NCBI RefSeq assembly: GCF_022682495.2
Contig: NC_071398.1
Location: forward strand, 28,647,426-28,711,425
DNA length: 64,000 nt
Source: Desmodus rotundus
Lineage: Eukaryota > Chordata > Mammalia > Chiroptera > Phyllostomidae
Direction of reading: 5' to 3'
Under the pieces are notes generated by a model, which ran no database searches, was not told where the DNA came from, and worked only from the letters and a program-made list of their open reading frames with translations. Both the position numbers and the translations under genes were made by a program. Numbering within the stretch: position 1 is the first letter of the stretch; every line of letters begins with the position of its first letter. Below are positions 24,091 through 36,480 of this stretch, piece by piece.

Positions 24091-25290
24091 TGGTAGGGGG
24101 CTCCTTGGCCTGGGACCACTGAGCCCAGTGCTTTGGACCCGGGTGATGGACGGGTGGGGATCAGGCCAACTGGAGTCAGTCCTTGGCTCTCCGCTCAGCG
24201 GTGTGACTCTGGGTGGGCTGCCAGTCCGGTGTGAGTTCATGAAGTCCCTGTGAGGCGTGACTGACGCCCTGCACAAGGCGGTTACTGCAGCCCCTACAGA
24301 AGTGTTCCAGAATGAGCTTGGGAAAAGCCATGGTGGGGAACGGCTCCTGGGGTCCAGGATGCTGGGCTGCAACCTTGACCGGGTCTCAGCCTTTTCTTAT
24401 CTCAGTTGTTTGCTTCCCTGTGGCTGTCAGGCCCTTCCAGTCCCCAAGCTGCGGGTTGCTGCCTCTTCCCACTCCTCCCTGGATGGCCCCCGCCACCGCC
24501 ACCGCCTAGCTGCTAGCTGCTCTCGCCCGCTGTCATCTGTCCCGCCCAGGCTTCTCCAGACGCAACAGCTTAGAATAATCTCTGTCAAATGCCGCTGCCA
24601 TCTGTTGCCTGACTTCCGCCCTTCGCCTCCACCGGAACCTCCGGGACTCCCAGTCATCTGTGGCCTTGAACCTCAACCCCTAGACTGTCCTTGGAGGCCT
24701 CTGTCAGCACGCTGTCCTGGCACCAGCCCTTTGCCCGTCGCCGTCCTTACCACCCACGTGGTGGCTCCCACCCAGGATGCCCTCCCCCCACTGGTGAACC
24801 AGCCTGGGGCCTGAGCCTGGCCGGCCCAGTGTGGTGCACTTGCATGGGGTGTGGAGCTTGCGTGGGTGCCTCTCCGGAAAGCTCTTGGCTCGAGTTCTCC
24901 CCAGAACCCAAATTCAGCTTCCCGAGTTACTAGCAGGGCTGTGGGCAGGCAAGGCTGGGGAGAAGCTGAGTGCTGCCCCCATCAACCCCCATTTGCTGCA
25001 GCTGTGGGGGCATCCTGGGGCCTGGGTCAAACCCACTCTCAGACACCAGGGGAGCCCAGAACTGGCTGTGCAAACAGCTCGCCCTGCCGCGTGGCTCTGT
25101 GGGGGTGGACTCCCACTCCCACCAATGAAGGTTCCGGTTCCTGCAGATGCTGTCTGCTCAGGAGCTCCTGCCTTCAGCATTCTGTAGCGACTTAATAAAT
25201 GCTGCTGAGTGACAGGGCTGCACCAGGGAGGGTGGCAGCCTTGTAAAACGAGTGGCCTTGTTACTCATTTTACTTCCAGGGTCCCCTGTA

Positions 25291-25337
<47 letters not shown>

Positions 25338-25466
25338 GCACGCGCGCCTCCCCTCCCTCCCTCCTTTCGCCCCCCTCCCCCCACCCTCCATCTTCCTACC
25401 TCCTTCCTCTCTTCCCCCTCCCTTCTTTCCCCCTCCTCTCCGCCCCCCCCCCCCCCCCCCCCCCCC
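25291..25466. repeat. compound (CA)n / CT-rich / poly-C tract
   Basis: About 20 CA units with CACG variants (25291-25347) run into a pyrimidine-only CT-rich stretch (about 25348-25442) and then 24 C bases (25443-25466). The three low-complexity types are directly adjacent. Length is likely polymorphic and possibly inexact in the assembly. Confidence 0.95.
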
Positions 25467-25795
25467 GGTTCTCTGGGCCCTTCTTTCTGGTCTGTCTCTC
25501 TGGTTCCAGGTCAGGATCCAGGCCATCTGCTGGGGCCTTCAATTAGCTCAGCCTGCCAGCTACTCAGGTCCTAGCCTTGGGGAGTAAGTCCAGTAGGCAC
25601 TCAGGGCAAGAAAAAGGCCCCCATCCCCTTAGAAGCCCAGAACCTGAGGGGGTGGCCTTACTAGAAAAAGAACATTAAGGCCTCAGCAGGCCACCCCTGT
25701 GCACCCGGGAAGAAGACCTTCCCCACTCTGCCAGCTTCCTCCCCCACCCCCAAGAAAAATTGCTTCGTGCAAGTGAGCTGCGAACACCCGAAGGC

Positions 25796-26340
25796 AAATA
25801 TAATAATGAATTTATTATGAAGCCGCGCAGCCTCCCGCCCGGGGTCTCTGCACAGGGTGACCTGGCCTTGTTAAGGTTGCAGGAGCATCCCCCCTTGGTG
25901 GGGGCCCAGGGGCCCTAAGCCAGGGGGGACGCCCTTTATTTGTTCACAAACATTTCTTTCTGTGGTAATGAAAAATTACCAAGAGGGGTGATTAGAGAAT
26001 GTAGGTCCAGATTGCGCACGGGGCCTGAAAGTGAAGCCCTGCTGGGCCCGGCCTCGAGGGGTGTAATTACTCCAGGGGGAGCCGTCAGGGGGAAGGGGCG
26101 GATTGGTGCTTGAACCGGGAGCCAGCAGAAAATTCATCTCAGCTATTAGCTTGTAATTACAGAGCATAGAGGGAGCGGGCCTGAGGTCTGGAGCCGGGAA
26201 GAGCAGGGATGAAAGGAAGTGGTAATTACGGGGTCCACGGGAGGCTGGCAGGGAGGGAGGGAGGGAGGCCTAGTGCTGATTAATAAGGCCCCTCCACTGT
26301 GGTGAAGAGGGGGGAGCGGGAGCCAGGACCACATTTAATG
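25796..26340. promoter_or_regulatory. TAATTAC motif cluster, candidate enhancer
   Basis: There are three identical TAATTAC heptamers (26064-26070, 26154-26160, 26223-26229). With them are an inverted repeat GGTAAT-gaaaa-ATTACC (25964-25980), a TAATAA/TTATTA inverted pair (25801-25817) and gattaataagg near 26280. There is no recognised repeat in the segment. TAATTA is the homeodomain core, so I infer a developmental enhancer inside GSE1 intron 1. Confidence 0.35.
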
Positions 26341-28959
26341 GAAGGGTTGGGGCCTCCCCCACTTTTTAAACGCTGCTGTTGGGTGGAAGCCTTTGGACAA
26401 CATGCGCCCTGATGGGGTTTGTCCTGTAGAACAGAGTAGGGTGAGCTCCATGGAAATGTCCTGGGTGTCCCAGCCAGGCCTGCCCCTCACACTTGGGTCT
26501 TTCCTTTTTTCTTCCTTGCCTTTTTTTTTTTTTTTTTAAAGGTTTGTGCCACTTCTGATCGTATTAAACATCTAGGCAGAGGAGAGAAAAAGGCACCACA
26601 CTTCGGTGGAAGGAGCGAGAGGCGAGGGCCTCACCCGCGTGCTGAGACCAGGCGGGCGGTTGCTGCCTCCCCAGACCCTCTGCGGGATGTGGGGCCTGGT
26701 CAGTGTGGGGGTGCCGTCAGCCCCCTGTCTGCCCTCAGCATCTGACAGAAGCGCCGGGCTTGGGCTCTGGGCGTTGGGCAGGCCCTTCTAGGGTCCAGAG
26801 GGGCAGGAAGCTGGGGCTCGGAGGGGTTCTGGCAGCTCTAGGGGACCTGGGAGCTGTTGTTGGATTTTGCTTCTGGGGGTCTGGCTGTGGCTGTTTTTTT
26901 CCTCCTGGGGGTGTGGGGGTGGAGGGACCAGCCTAACGGGGCAGGAGGCCCTATCCAGAGGACAGCAGCCTGTGATGCAGATGAGGAGGCCAGGAGGCCG
27001 CAGACCCCAGCCCATTCACCTGCTGAGTCCAGTGTGTCAGGGGAGCTTGCACGACGCAGAGAGGGATGCCCGTGCCGCCCCAGCCCCTAGCCCTCGTCCA
27101 TCATTGGCTTCCACGCAGCCGAGCTTATTCCCAGCTGTTAGGGTAATGAATTCACATGAGCTGATAATGTAGACCAGAATTCAGTCAATGGCCAGGAGCG
27201 CAGAAGTTAATAAATACCTCTCTAATGAGGGCAGGGGGAGCAGGCACCCTGGGGCCTCCTGAGGGTGTGGGACTGCCCCTAGTCACCCCTCTACTCTCCA
27301 CGGTTGCAGGAGAATAGTCGCCCCCTGGGGTGGGGGGGCCCGGGTCCACCTTTCTGGAAAGGGTTTGGAGGGCAAGAGCAGGGTGTGGCCCTGAGTGACC
27401 CCCCAGCCTGTGACTAAGGGGTGAGGCGGGGGCAGGGGGCGGTTCTCAGAGGTCGTACCAATCCACAGCAGGTCCAGGCTGACCTTCTACAGGGTCTCTG
27501 GGTTCCCTGAGTTTGGCCCTTGTCCTCCTGTCCTCGGTGTGAGGGAGACGCCATCCCTGGCTTTGGTGTCCCCCGGACCCCTTGCAACCCCTTCTGATGC
27601 ACACGTGCTGAGGAGGAACGCTAATTTTAGACTCCTAATGAAGCTGCTCATTTGGAATTCTATTTTAAGTGACCTGACATCAGCAGAGCAGCCTTCCTGG
27701 CTCATAGCTCTTGGAGCCCATGGCTGACACCATGGGGGATGCTGGCTATGGGGGACCCTGCTGACAGGGACCAGGGAGCTGGTGCCAGGTTTTGCCTGAG
27801 GGTGGGGAGGGGAGGCTTAGTGGGGGAGGAGGGGTGCCAGTCTCTGGATGCCAGCAGGAACTGGACAATGCCATTCGGGTGGTGGCTGTCTCAGGATAGG
27901 AAGGGGAGGCAGAGGAGGGACCTGCCCACCAGGAGCCTGGTCTGCATGGTGCAGGGGTGGGAGGGGGAGCTGTGGTTGAGGCTTCGGGTTAGGGCTCTAG
28001 TTCCAGCAGGGGTACCTCAGTTTCCCTGGCTTCTTCACCTGGCTAGCTGGTGGCCCTAGCTCGGAGTCACGCCCATGCTCCTGTTGGCTGTGCCAACTTC
28101 ATGCAGGCGAGTCTCCATCTCTTTGAGGGCCCCTGTCTTTTGAAAATCTGGTTCATTGATGAAATGCTAGAACACAGGTTAAAAAGAGATTTGCTCCTCT
28201 TGCTGCCACCTGAAAACATCCACCACCGGCCTTAAGGAGTGTGTGACATTTTGGGGTCTGGCCTGGGATTTGCCCTGTGGCTGCCACCTGCCTATCCAGC
28301 ACCTCTGTGCCATCCTGCCCAGTGCTGGCAGCTGGCAGTCACAGCATGTTCACCCGAGTCGCCAGCTGGCCAGCCTGTCACACGGCCACTGGGCAGTGAC
28401 CTCACATCTGCTCCCGGGCCGGCGGGACTGGTCACCAGGAGGCGCAACAATTACATTGCCCACCACACTTCCCTGCGCCTCCTCCCTGTGTACTGTGGCG
28501 GCGTGTGCAGCCTGGGCGGCAGGGCAGGGCTGGCCTGTCTCACAGTCCCAGGATGGGCCCGGGGCTGCGCCCTGACCAGCTTTGTGTAAGTGGGGTGTGG
28601 GTGCTGTGTTTGGGAAACCCGGTCCTGCTGCTGGCCATCTGTTCGCCCTTGGGTCCAAGCCTGCCCTCGCCCCTCTGTGGAGTGGGCACACAGACACCCC
28701 TCTAAGGAACAGGGAAAAGGAGGGGGCAGTGACAGCATCACAGCGGCCTGTTGTGGGCTCTGGGTAAAGGCGCAGAGCACTTCGTTGCAGATGGTCGAAC
28801 TTCCTCTCTTACAGGTGTTACTCAGTATTTGCATCCGTTTCAGGTGCATAGCACAGTGGTTAGACAGTCAGGTGGTTGAATTTCTTGGGCTCCGGGAAGG
28901 CAGGGAGATGAGCGATTGTGAAAGGTGGGTCTTGCTCAGTCAGGCGTGCCGTCACATTC

Positions 28960-29015
28960 ACTGTGTCAGCTCTCTGATGCTGCGTAACAAACTGTCCCAA
29001 ACCAAAAAACCATTC
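28960..29015. repeat. old interspersed repeat fragment, unassigned
   Basis: The phrase 'agctctctgatgctgcgtaacaaactgtccc' resembles the start of an old mammal-wide repeat whose later part appears in this window at 45150-45475. I do not assign the family name. Confidence 0.35.
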
Positions 29016-29384
29016 AGGGATTCAGGAGCGGCCCGGCTGGTGGCTCTGGCTCCAAGTCTCTGAGGAGGCTGTCATCAGGCTGGGGCTGGAGGGCAGCTGC
29101 CGAGGTGGCGCCTCGCACAGTTGTGGACCAGAGGGCCGTGTTCCCCAAAACACGGGTCCTCCCACAGGCTGCTCGGGCATCCTCCCAAAGTGGCCGCTGA
29201 CCAGCCTCTGCTCAAGGGATCTCAGAGGAGACTGCCAAGGTGCCTTTGGTGACTTCACCCCAGCGGTCACACACGTTCCGCCATATTCTTTTCCTTAGCA
29301 GGCTGGCCCACAGTCGGGGAAGAGAATTAGTCTCCACCCCAAACGGGGATGAGTGACAAAGATGGTGGACCTTTTTAAACCACT

Positions 29385-29660
29385 ATACAGCCGTGGCCCC
29401 TTACCCACAGGCGATACACTCAAGCCCCCCAGTGATGCCCGAGACCACGGATGGTACTGAACGCCATGCCTAGTGTTTTTTCCTCTTCGCGCACACGCGT
29501 TCCAGCCTCTGTCCGGTGTAGTGAACTGCCGGCACCACGACTCCTGCGCTTTGGGGCCATTGGTGAGTAAAACCAGGGTGACTTGACCACAAGCCCTGGC
29601 ACACTGTGACCCTTGATCTGATGGCCTGATAACGGAGGTGCTACCCAGCAGGGACTCTGC
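29385..29660. repeat. Tigger-like DNA transposon fragment
   Basis: The text 'ggccccttacccacaggcgatacactcaagccccccagtgatgcc' then 'gagaccacggatggtactgaac' keeps the order of mariner-Tigger type termini ('aagacccccagtggatgcctgaaaccgcgg'). The remainder is diverged. Confidence 0.45.
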
Positions 29661-29984
29661 ACCACGGGGACGCACCGAGCAAAGGGAGTGTGTTCGTCTC
29701 GGGCGGGGTGCTGTGTGACAGTTCATCACACGTCTCAGAACAGCACACGATTCAAAACTTCAGACTCGTTTATTTCCGGAGCTTTCCCTTTAATGTTTCC
29801 AGACCCCGGTCGACTGCGGGTGACTGATACCTCGAAAGCGAACTGCGTTTTGGGGAAAGCTGCTGCAGTCGAATCTCTGAGCTCTGCACGCCTGCTCACA
29901 CCCTTGGTCATGGTCAGGCGCCACGCGCGGGCCTCAGACCGGGCGGGCTGTGTGATGAGTGGTGATGAGAGGGCTGCACCTGAG

Positions 29985-30150
29985 CCCAGGAAATGGGGTT
30001 CAAGCCCTAGGTGTGCTACTTAGCTGTGTCTGTGTGGCTTTGAGCCGTCTGCAGGTCCCTAACCAGTGTAGACACAGTGTTAGACAGCTCCTGGCCTTAG
30101 TTTTCCCACACGGGCCTCTGAGGGATGTCTGAGGCCGTGAGGAGTGGGCC
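29985..30150 (+). repeat. MIR fragment
   Basis: The order 'gggttcaagccctaggtgtgctacttagctgtg', 'ctggccttagttttccca' and 'ctctgagggatgtctgaggccgtgaggag' follows MIR in + orientation. Confidence 0.55.
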
Positions 30151-30979
30151 CAGCTAAGTGGTAGCTGCTGCAGCCTCTCCTGGGGGGTTTTCTGGAGGGT
30201 GACCCGAGGGTCTGTGTGACCTCTGAGGACTGCTAAGATGGCCCCTGGGTGAGGGATCCCTGGGGTTCCTCCTCACACACCTCGTCTGCCAGGGAGCCCC
30301 TTATAGTGATGCCTTCCTCCAAGGTGCTCACTTTATGCCCTCCCTGGGGCTCAGCAAGGGCGGGCCTCCATCTCATGCCCCTTAGTATCTCTAAACGACC
30401 CCCCCAATCCACCCACTGAGTGGGCGCCGAGCAGGACCCTGAGGACTTATGGACTGCCCATGTCCGCTCCCATCTGTGGGGACACATCCGTGGTGTACCC
30501 TGTGGGCAACAGGGCGAGTGCTCTGGTCCCTTCCATTCTGGGGTGTCCTGTGCGTCAGCCCACACCAGCTGCCACTGCTGCCCACTCAGAGACATGGGAC
30601 TGGCCCTCTGTCCAAGATGTACATGCTAGGCTGGACCCTGGCTGTCACTGGGCCTGGGGAAGGCTGCAGTAGGGTGGGCTCTTGGGCAGGGTGTTGGGGT
30701 GCCCACCCCAAGCAGCGCATAGCCTGCTGACGCCACATCACCTCTCCCCCTCAAAGCCTCAGGTAGAGTAGGAGACACGAATCAGCAGCTTCTGCCCTAG
30801 TCCGCTGAGCCTGACCTGTGTGGCCTTGGCCAGCCCCTCACCCTTGCGGACCTAGGACCAGTGGTTTTGCCCCCGTTGGCTGGTGGACCGTTGAGTAACA
30901 CATGGTCCCTGGTGTGTGCCTGCCCTGCTCTGAAGCCCCGCACGTAAAAGCTCCTTGAATTCTGTTGGGATTGACCTCA

Positions 30980-31110
30980 GTGAGGTAGACTTCTCCTGAT
31001 CTCCATTTTACGGGCCTGGAGACTGAGGCTTGGAGAGGGGAAATGACTGGCCTAAGTCACACGCCAGAGGCTGCAGAGCCAGATAAGGCCCCAGGCGCCT
31101 GGCAGCTGAG
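30980..31110 (-). repeat. MIR fragment (reverse)
   Basis: The phrase 'tctccattttacgggcctggagactgaggcttggagagggg', followed by 'ggcctaagtcacacgccagagg', is a clear reverse MIR. Confidence 0.6.
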
Positions 31111-33274
31111 TCAGTGCTGAGCTCTTACCTCCAGGTCCCTGCTTTCTGCTCACACGGGGCCTTGGTGCACCTCCTATCCTGTCTGTCCTTGCCGTCCTTG
31201 GGGGTGGGGGGCACTAAAGGCAGCCTGGGGCCAAACTTCTGGAGCCTGTTGTCCCCAGTGCTCAACGGTCCCTGAGTGGCTGGCTGGGTGCCGGCCTGGC
31301 TCAGAAAGGACTCTTGTCAGAAACCTGTGCTTTCTGGCAATCCGGCTGCTGGGGGACCCCAGGGGTCAGCCTTGGGTCAGCCTGGGCCACTCAGTGGGGC
31401 TGCCGCTGCAGGCACTGCTGCCCACGTGATCTGCCGGCAGCTGGGAGGCCAGCCTGCTGGCTGTGGGCGCGGGGGCTCTTGTTGGGGTCCTTTGTTCCCG
31501 AGGTACAAGCCCTCACCCAAAAGAATGGCGTTCCCTCTAGCTCGCGCCTGCCTCAATGTTGTCTTTTATGTGTCAGCGCCGCACCCCCCCCCCACCCCCC
31601 GCCGCCACCACTGTACACCCAGCCTGTGCCCCCCGAGATTTCTGTCCCTGCTCATCAGGAGACTGATGACTTGGCTCTCTGGGACTGGGGCCTAGGACAG
31701 GGCGGGGGGGGGGGGGGGCAGGTAGCTTCTCATGTCTAGTTCTGGGGGCAGTGGATGGCAGGTCTCAGGGGCCTGCCCCTTTGGGGTCCCCCGTGCTCAC
31801 ACGGCCACGTGGGGATGGTTGTGGAAGTAGGTCCCAATCAGACTGGTTTGGACCACAGCAGTGAGGTTGGCTGTGGGGTGAGGTCACAGCCTGGGGGTGG
31901 GCCTTGCTCCTGTGTTCCTGTCCTATTCTCAGATGTTCTGTGATTGTGAGTCCCCACCCCAGTGATTCCAAGGACCCCTCCCCAGATGACGCCACTGAGT
32001 TTCCAGGTCTCTGCCTGTGGGTTTTGAAGGTAATTTGCTCGTCTCTCACGTGACCCGTTGCCCCTGTCAGCCTCGAGGCCTTCGGCCCTGATTTACTGCC
32101 CTGGGATGCAGCACGGTGAGGGAGCAGGGTCGGGCCTGGGCAGGCAGCCCCTGGAGGGCAGGCGGCGTTTGTGGGAAACTTACTTACAGCCCGCTCTCTG
32201 TCTCTGTCTCTGCCAGACGGAGCTAGGCCGTTATTGATCAGGCCTGCAGGGCAGTGGGGGGTTCAGCCTCCTCACTGATACTTGAATGGGACTGGAAAGG
32301 CCGGGGGCTCTTAAGAAGGGGTCAAGTCCTCCCCCAGGGAGTTTGATGTCACCCTGGTGGATGACAGTTGCTTGGCCAGCTTGGCCTGACCTGGCCCCCA
32401 GTGGACTGGGGATATTTCCCCACAGAGGGTGACAGAGGGCGGGTAGACTTACAGTTCCGAATCTTCAGCCTCTCCAGGCAGGGTTTGTGCCTGGTGAAAG
32501 GACCATGGGGGGCTCTGGCCCCAGTGCTCAACGGTCCTGCCCCCTACTTCTCTCTTAGCTGCTGATGCAGCCCTGTCCTCCGCAGGCTGTTGTCTGAGGT
32601 ACCTTTTCAGCTGGAGGCCATCAGGGTCCCTGGGTGGCTTTGGGACTCAGGAGGGCATGGTGGCGACAGACCAGGGGCTCCAGGCCAGCCTGCTCAGGTC
32701 ACATGCTGGGTCTGCGCAGTTGGTGCCTCCGTTTCTATTTCTTTGAGTGGGGTTGGTGCTATGCTGGCCTCACTGGCGTGCGAGAGGCCTGGCAAAACCC
32801 TCTTCACTGTGCAGGGCTGGCCTGCGTGTCTTCATTATTGTTGTTAGTTGGACCATTTTCCTTTCCTTTCCTATTTTCTCTTTATTGTGAGAGTGTTGGC
32901 CCCATCCCTCGCCTCAGACTTCCTTCCCAAAGCCCAGCAAGGGGTGATTTCTGATGCTGTTGGGTTCTTCAGGGCCGAGCCCTTGGGCTTCTGGAATCAC
33001 TGGGCTCCTGGGCATACTGTATTCTTTAATTATGGATGGGGGGGGTGAGGCGTGTCTCTGGACCCTCAGGGGCTCTGGCTGGACTCCGGGTTCAAGGCCC
33101 ATTCTCTCTGCAGCGCTGGCTCTGTCTGCTTCTTTGCCTGCCTGTTCCCTGGGGCCGTGTAGGCTCCTGCTCCCTGCATGCCACCTGCGGCCAGACCCCT
33201 AAGCCCCCGAATCCCGCTCTGGTGCTGGCCTCCTGCTCTCTGGGTGACCTCTGGTTCTTCTCTTCCTATTTCAG

Positions 33275-33493
33275 GCATGAGCCATGAGCCCAAGTCCCCT
33301 TCACTAGGAATGCTTTCCACCGCGACCAGGACCACCGCCACCGTCAACCCCCTCACCCCCTCACCGCTCAATGGCGCCCTGGTGCCCAGTGGCAGCCCCG
33401 CCACCAGCAGTGCACTGTCGGCCCAGGCCGCGCCGTCCTCCAGCTTTGCCGCTGCACTGCGCAAGCTCGCCAAACAGGCGGAGGAGCCCAGAG
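33275..33493 (+). CDS. GSE1: GSE1 coding exon 2 (residues 3-75)
   Basis: The acceptor is ttcctatttcag and the donor gag|gtaaga. The reading frame runs [14 protein letters not shown] onward through a Ser/Thr/Ala/Pro-rich, probably disordered segment to a short basic helix, [16 protein letters not shown]. Gly3 is split across the junction from exon 1 and Gly76 is split into exon 3. Met4 (ATG at 33277-33279, G at -3 after splicing) is an alternative start for isoforms that use other first exons. The sequence is unmistakable GSE1; the conserved [11 protein letters not shown] segment just before the donor supports the boundary. Confidence 0.97.
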
Positions 33494-34139
33494 GTAAGAG
33501 GTGCCCTCCAGGCTACGGCCGAGGGAGGGAGAGGAGCCCCCCTGCCTTCCCGCCGGACAGACCTCTTGGGTCCTGGGAGGACAGTGGGTGGCCCAGGAAA
33601 CAGCTGGTCCCCCACAAGCAGAGCCAGGGCTCCAGTCTACTCTTGGTTTCCTCGTGCTGGTTCTGTCCGGTGGGGGCAGTACGGTGAGGTGCTGCCCAGC
33701 CCACAACCCTACCCAGCCATGGGCACCTCTGCTTGGCTTCTGCTTTTGCTCTCTCCCCCTCCTCTGTCCTTTCTTGGCTGCAGAAGCCACCTTGGGGGCA
33801 TCAGCAGTGCGGATGTGCACCCGGCGGCCCAGGCTGAGGAAGGTGAATGAGTTGGGCCCCCAGAGCCCTGAGTGGCTGCAGGGGGAGTGCTGCGCCCTGA
33901 CCTGTCTCCCCGGAGCCCCTGGGCTGCTCCTGGGGAGTCCGTGCCCCAGGTCACCTGTTCCCAGAGAGCACAGTGGCTCCAGGCTCTGGCACCTCTTCCA
34001 GATGTATCAGTGAACAGTTTCTAGAAGCTCGAGTGATCCTGTAATAGGAGTTCCTGGGACAGCTCACCTCACCACGTTCTAACTCCCTGAGGCAGGAATT
34101 GCTCGGTGGCATGGACGGATGTTAGTGTCCCCCGGAGGT

Positions 34140-34225
34140 TCGGAGCCCTGGGCAGTGACATGCTGCGTGACACTGGGCAAATGCTGGTCCTCTTTTGAGC
34201 TTCAGTCTTCTCGTTCGTACCAGGA
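34140..34225 (+). repeat. MIR fragment
   Basis: The phrase 'gacatgctgcgtgacactgggcaaatgctggtcctcttttgagcttcagtc' keeps the MIR core order. It is short and diverged. Confidence 0.45.
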
Positions 34226-35984
34226 GGCGCTCTGTGCCCCTGGCTGCAGGCCCTCCCCAGGGTGACTGTGCAGCTGCCTGTGTGAGTCCTGGTCAAGGGC
34301 TGCTGGTCCGGCGAGGAGGTGGGAGTTCTCAGCCCAAGCTGCCAGTAAACCTGGCCCGTGTGGATTCTGGTGCAGGCCTCTTTGACGCCCTCTGGGCTTG
34401 CTGCCAGGAGGCGGGGGGCCAACATCTGGGGCAGAGAAAGCGGCACCCTGGGTGCCTCTGCCTGTCATCTGCCTCGCCCCAAAGGTCCGAGGCTCGGCAT
34501 CTGGGTTCCTGGGTCCTTGGGGGCACCCGGAAAATGTGTGTGAGAAAAGTAGCTGTGTTGGGTTGTACGGGATCTGCAGCCTCAGCTCAGTGGAACGAAC
34601 ATTCGCCCTGACTAGGGTATACTGGGGGCCTCCTGATTTCAGAATCTCGCCTCTTCCCGGGCCCTTTCTGCTGCCTGGTTTTGGGACAGAGGAGGAAGTG
34701 TGAGGGGAATGAGCTTAGAATTGATGGGTAGGGTGGCAGTGGCCCAGGAGGGGAGGGCCCCTGGGGCCCGTTTTCATGTCTGCCTGCTGTGGGCTGTCCT
34801 GTCCTCGTGGGCAGTATGGCTGCCAGCAGACCTTCTGCATCCCTGTGTGCACACCCCTCCTCATCCTCCACACCTACCTGGGGACACCGTGGCCACCTCT
34901 GAGCCACAGGCTGCAGGAGCCCCACCAGTGTCGAGAGGCCTGGCTGTCCGGGGCCACGTGCACCTCACAGCTGGAGAGCAGATGTGCAGAGCAGGCCCCC
35001 ACCCTGAGGCCCCAGACCCCTGACGGGCATCCCGGGAGCAGCACCCACTGGGAACCAGAGCTGGCGTCGAGGCTTGGGGGTCTCCAACCTCAGAGCCAGC
35101 AGGAAGCCTCTGGGGAGGAATTTGCCCAGCAGCTCCCTGCTTTGGCTTCTTCTCTAAGAGTGTTCCAGAAAGCAGAGTAACGGGGCTGGCGTGGCTTTCA
35201 AAGCCACAGCTGTCAGCATGTGAGAGGGTGCTGGTTCCGCCTGGGCTGAGTCACCCCGAGTGTCAGGGCTTCATCAAGCAGCTGTGTCCACTCCCGGCCC
35301 CCAGTCCTAGAGTGACACCCCACATCTGCAGAGGGTATGTCAGTGAAAGGGCATGTGTCTGTCCTTGCCAAGGCAGGTGGTGGAGAGGCCTGCAGATGTG
35401 AGCCCACGTGCGGGTGTGGGCGCGGAGCAGGCGCTGCCTTGATGGCCCTTTGTCTCTTCCCCAGGGCCCCAGGCTGGCCCAGCGTCTGGCTCGAGTGAGG
35501 GGCCAGCAGGCAGCCCGGTGGGCTGGAGGCTGCTAGGCCTCGCTGGCTGGGAACAGACTGTACTGCTGGCCGGGGTGCTTGGTGTGATACCCTGGGAAGT
35601 GTCAGGAAAGGGACTAGAGGGCTGAGCCACACTGGTCTGAGCCATTTTACCGTGTTGCAGCGTGGTGTCTGCCACTGGCCGCCTGAGGTTATTCGCCTCC
35701 TGCTGAGAAATCTGAGGCCGGGGGACTGAATGTTCGTGGACCACGGAGCAGTATTTGGACTCTGAGAGGCCCTGATTCTCAGGTCCCACTGTGGCAGCCA
35801 CAAGCAAAGTGTGAATTTGAAGCCATGGCCATGAGCTCAGTTTTTTGCGATTCTCCATCTGGTCAGCCCCAGTGGGGCCTTGATTTGAGGAAATGAGATG
35901 CGTAGTGCCCTCTGGGTCACATCCTGTGCCTGGTCCCCCTGTTTCTCACTGAATCACCCTAGCTCTGACGTTGCCGTCTCCATC

Positions 35985-36110
35985 CATAGAACTGGCTGGC
36001 AGCCCAAGTTGGTCCGTTGTACAGCTGGAGAAGCGGAGGCTTGGAGGGGTCAGGTCGTAAGCTAAGGTCACACAGCTAGTGAGGGTGTACCCCGTGCCCC
36101 TTGCTCTGCT
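35985..36110 (-). repeat. MIR fragment (reverse)
   Basis: The text 'tgtacagctggagaagcggaggcttggaggggtcag' followed by 'aaggtcacacagctagtgaggg' is the MIR reverse complement. Confidence 0.55.
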
Positions 36111-36309
36111 GTTTAGGGCCTTCCAAGTGGACTTGGAGAGCTGGAGGGAGGACCACAAGCCTGAGTGGATGACCGCCGTGGGGGAGGGGCCCCCTTTGCC
36201 CCCGGTGCCCACTGCAGAGGGTCGGGGCACACTCAGCAGTCTCTGCCTCCGTGGAGGGTGTGGGGGAGATACCTGTGTCAGCCTCTAGAAGCCTGGGGCA
36301 GTTAATTTT

Positions 36310-36480
36310 CTAGATTACGTGCTTAAAATTCCCCCTTTCGCGGAGTGCAACTGAGTGATTTCTTTTAGTGCATTCAGAGGTGTAAGATCGTTACCACTAA
36401 TTCAGAACATTTTCGTCATCCCCAAAAGAAGAAACCTGGGACCTATGAGCAATTGTTTCCCAACCCGCCCCCCAGTCCCC
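36310..36480. repeat. ancient L1 3'-end fragment
   Basis: The text 'gtgatttcttttagtgcattcag', 'accactaattcagaacattttcgtcatccccaaaag' has the phrase order seen in the 6.4 kb copy, in the same orientation. Confidence 0.6.

Larger units (their letters stand above)
14814..33274 (+). other. GSE1: GSE1 intron 1
   Basis: This 18.5 kb intron has gtgagc at its start and ttcctatttcag at its end. It begins in the CpG-rich region and then carries a Ves SINE (21.9 kb), MER5A-like and MIR fossils, a CA/CT/C tract (25.3 kb), a cluster of TAATTAC motifs (25.8-26.3 kb) and a Tigger-like fragment (29.4 kb). No further coding exon is recognised within it. Confidence 0.9.
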
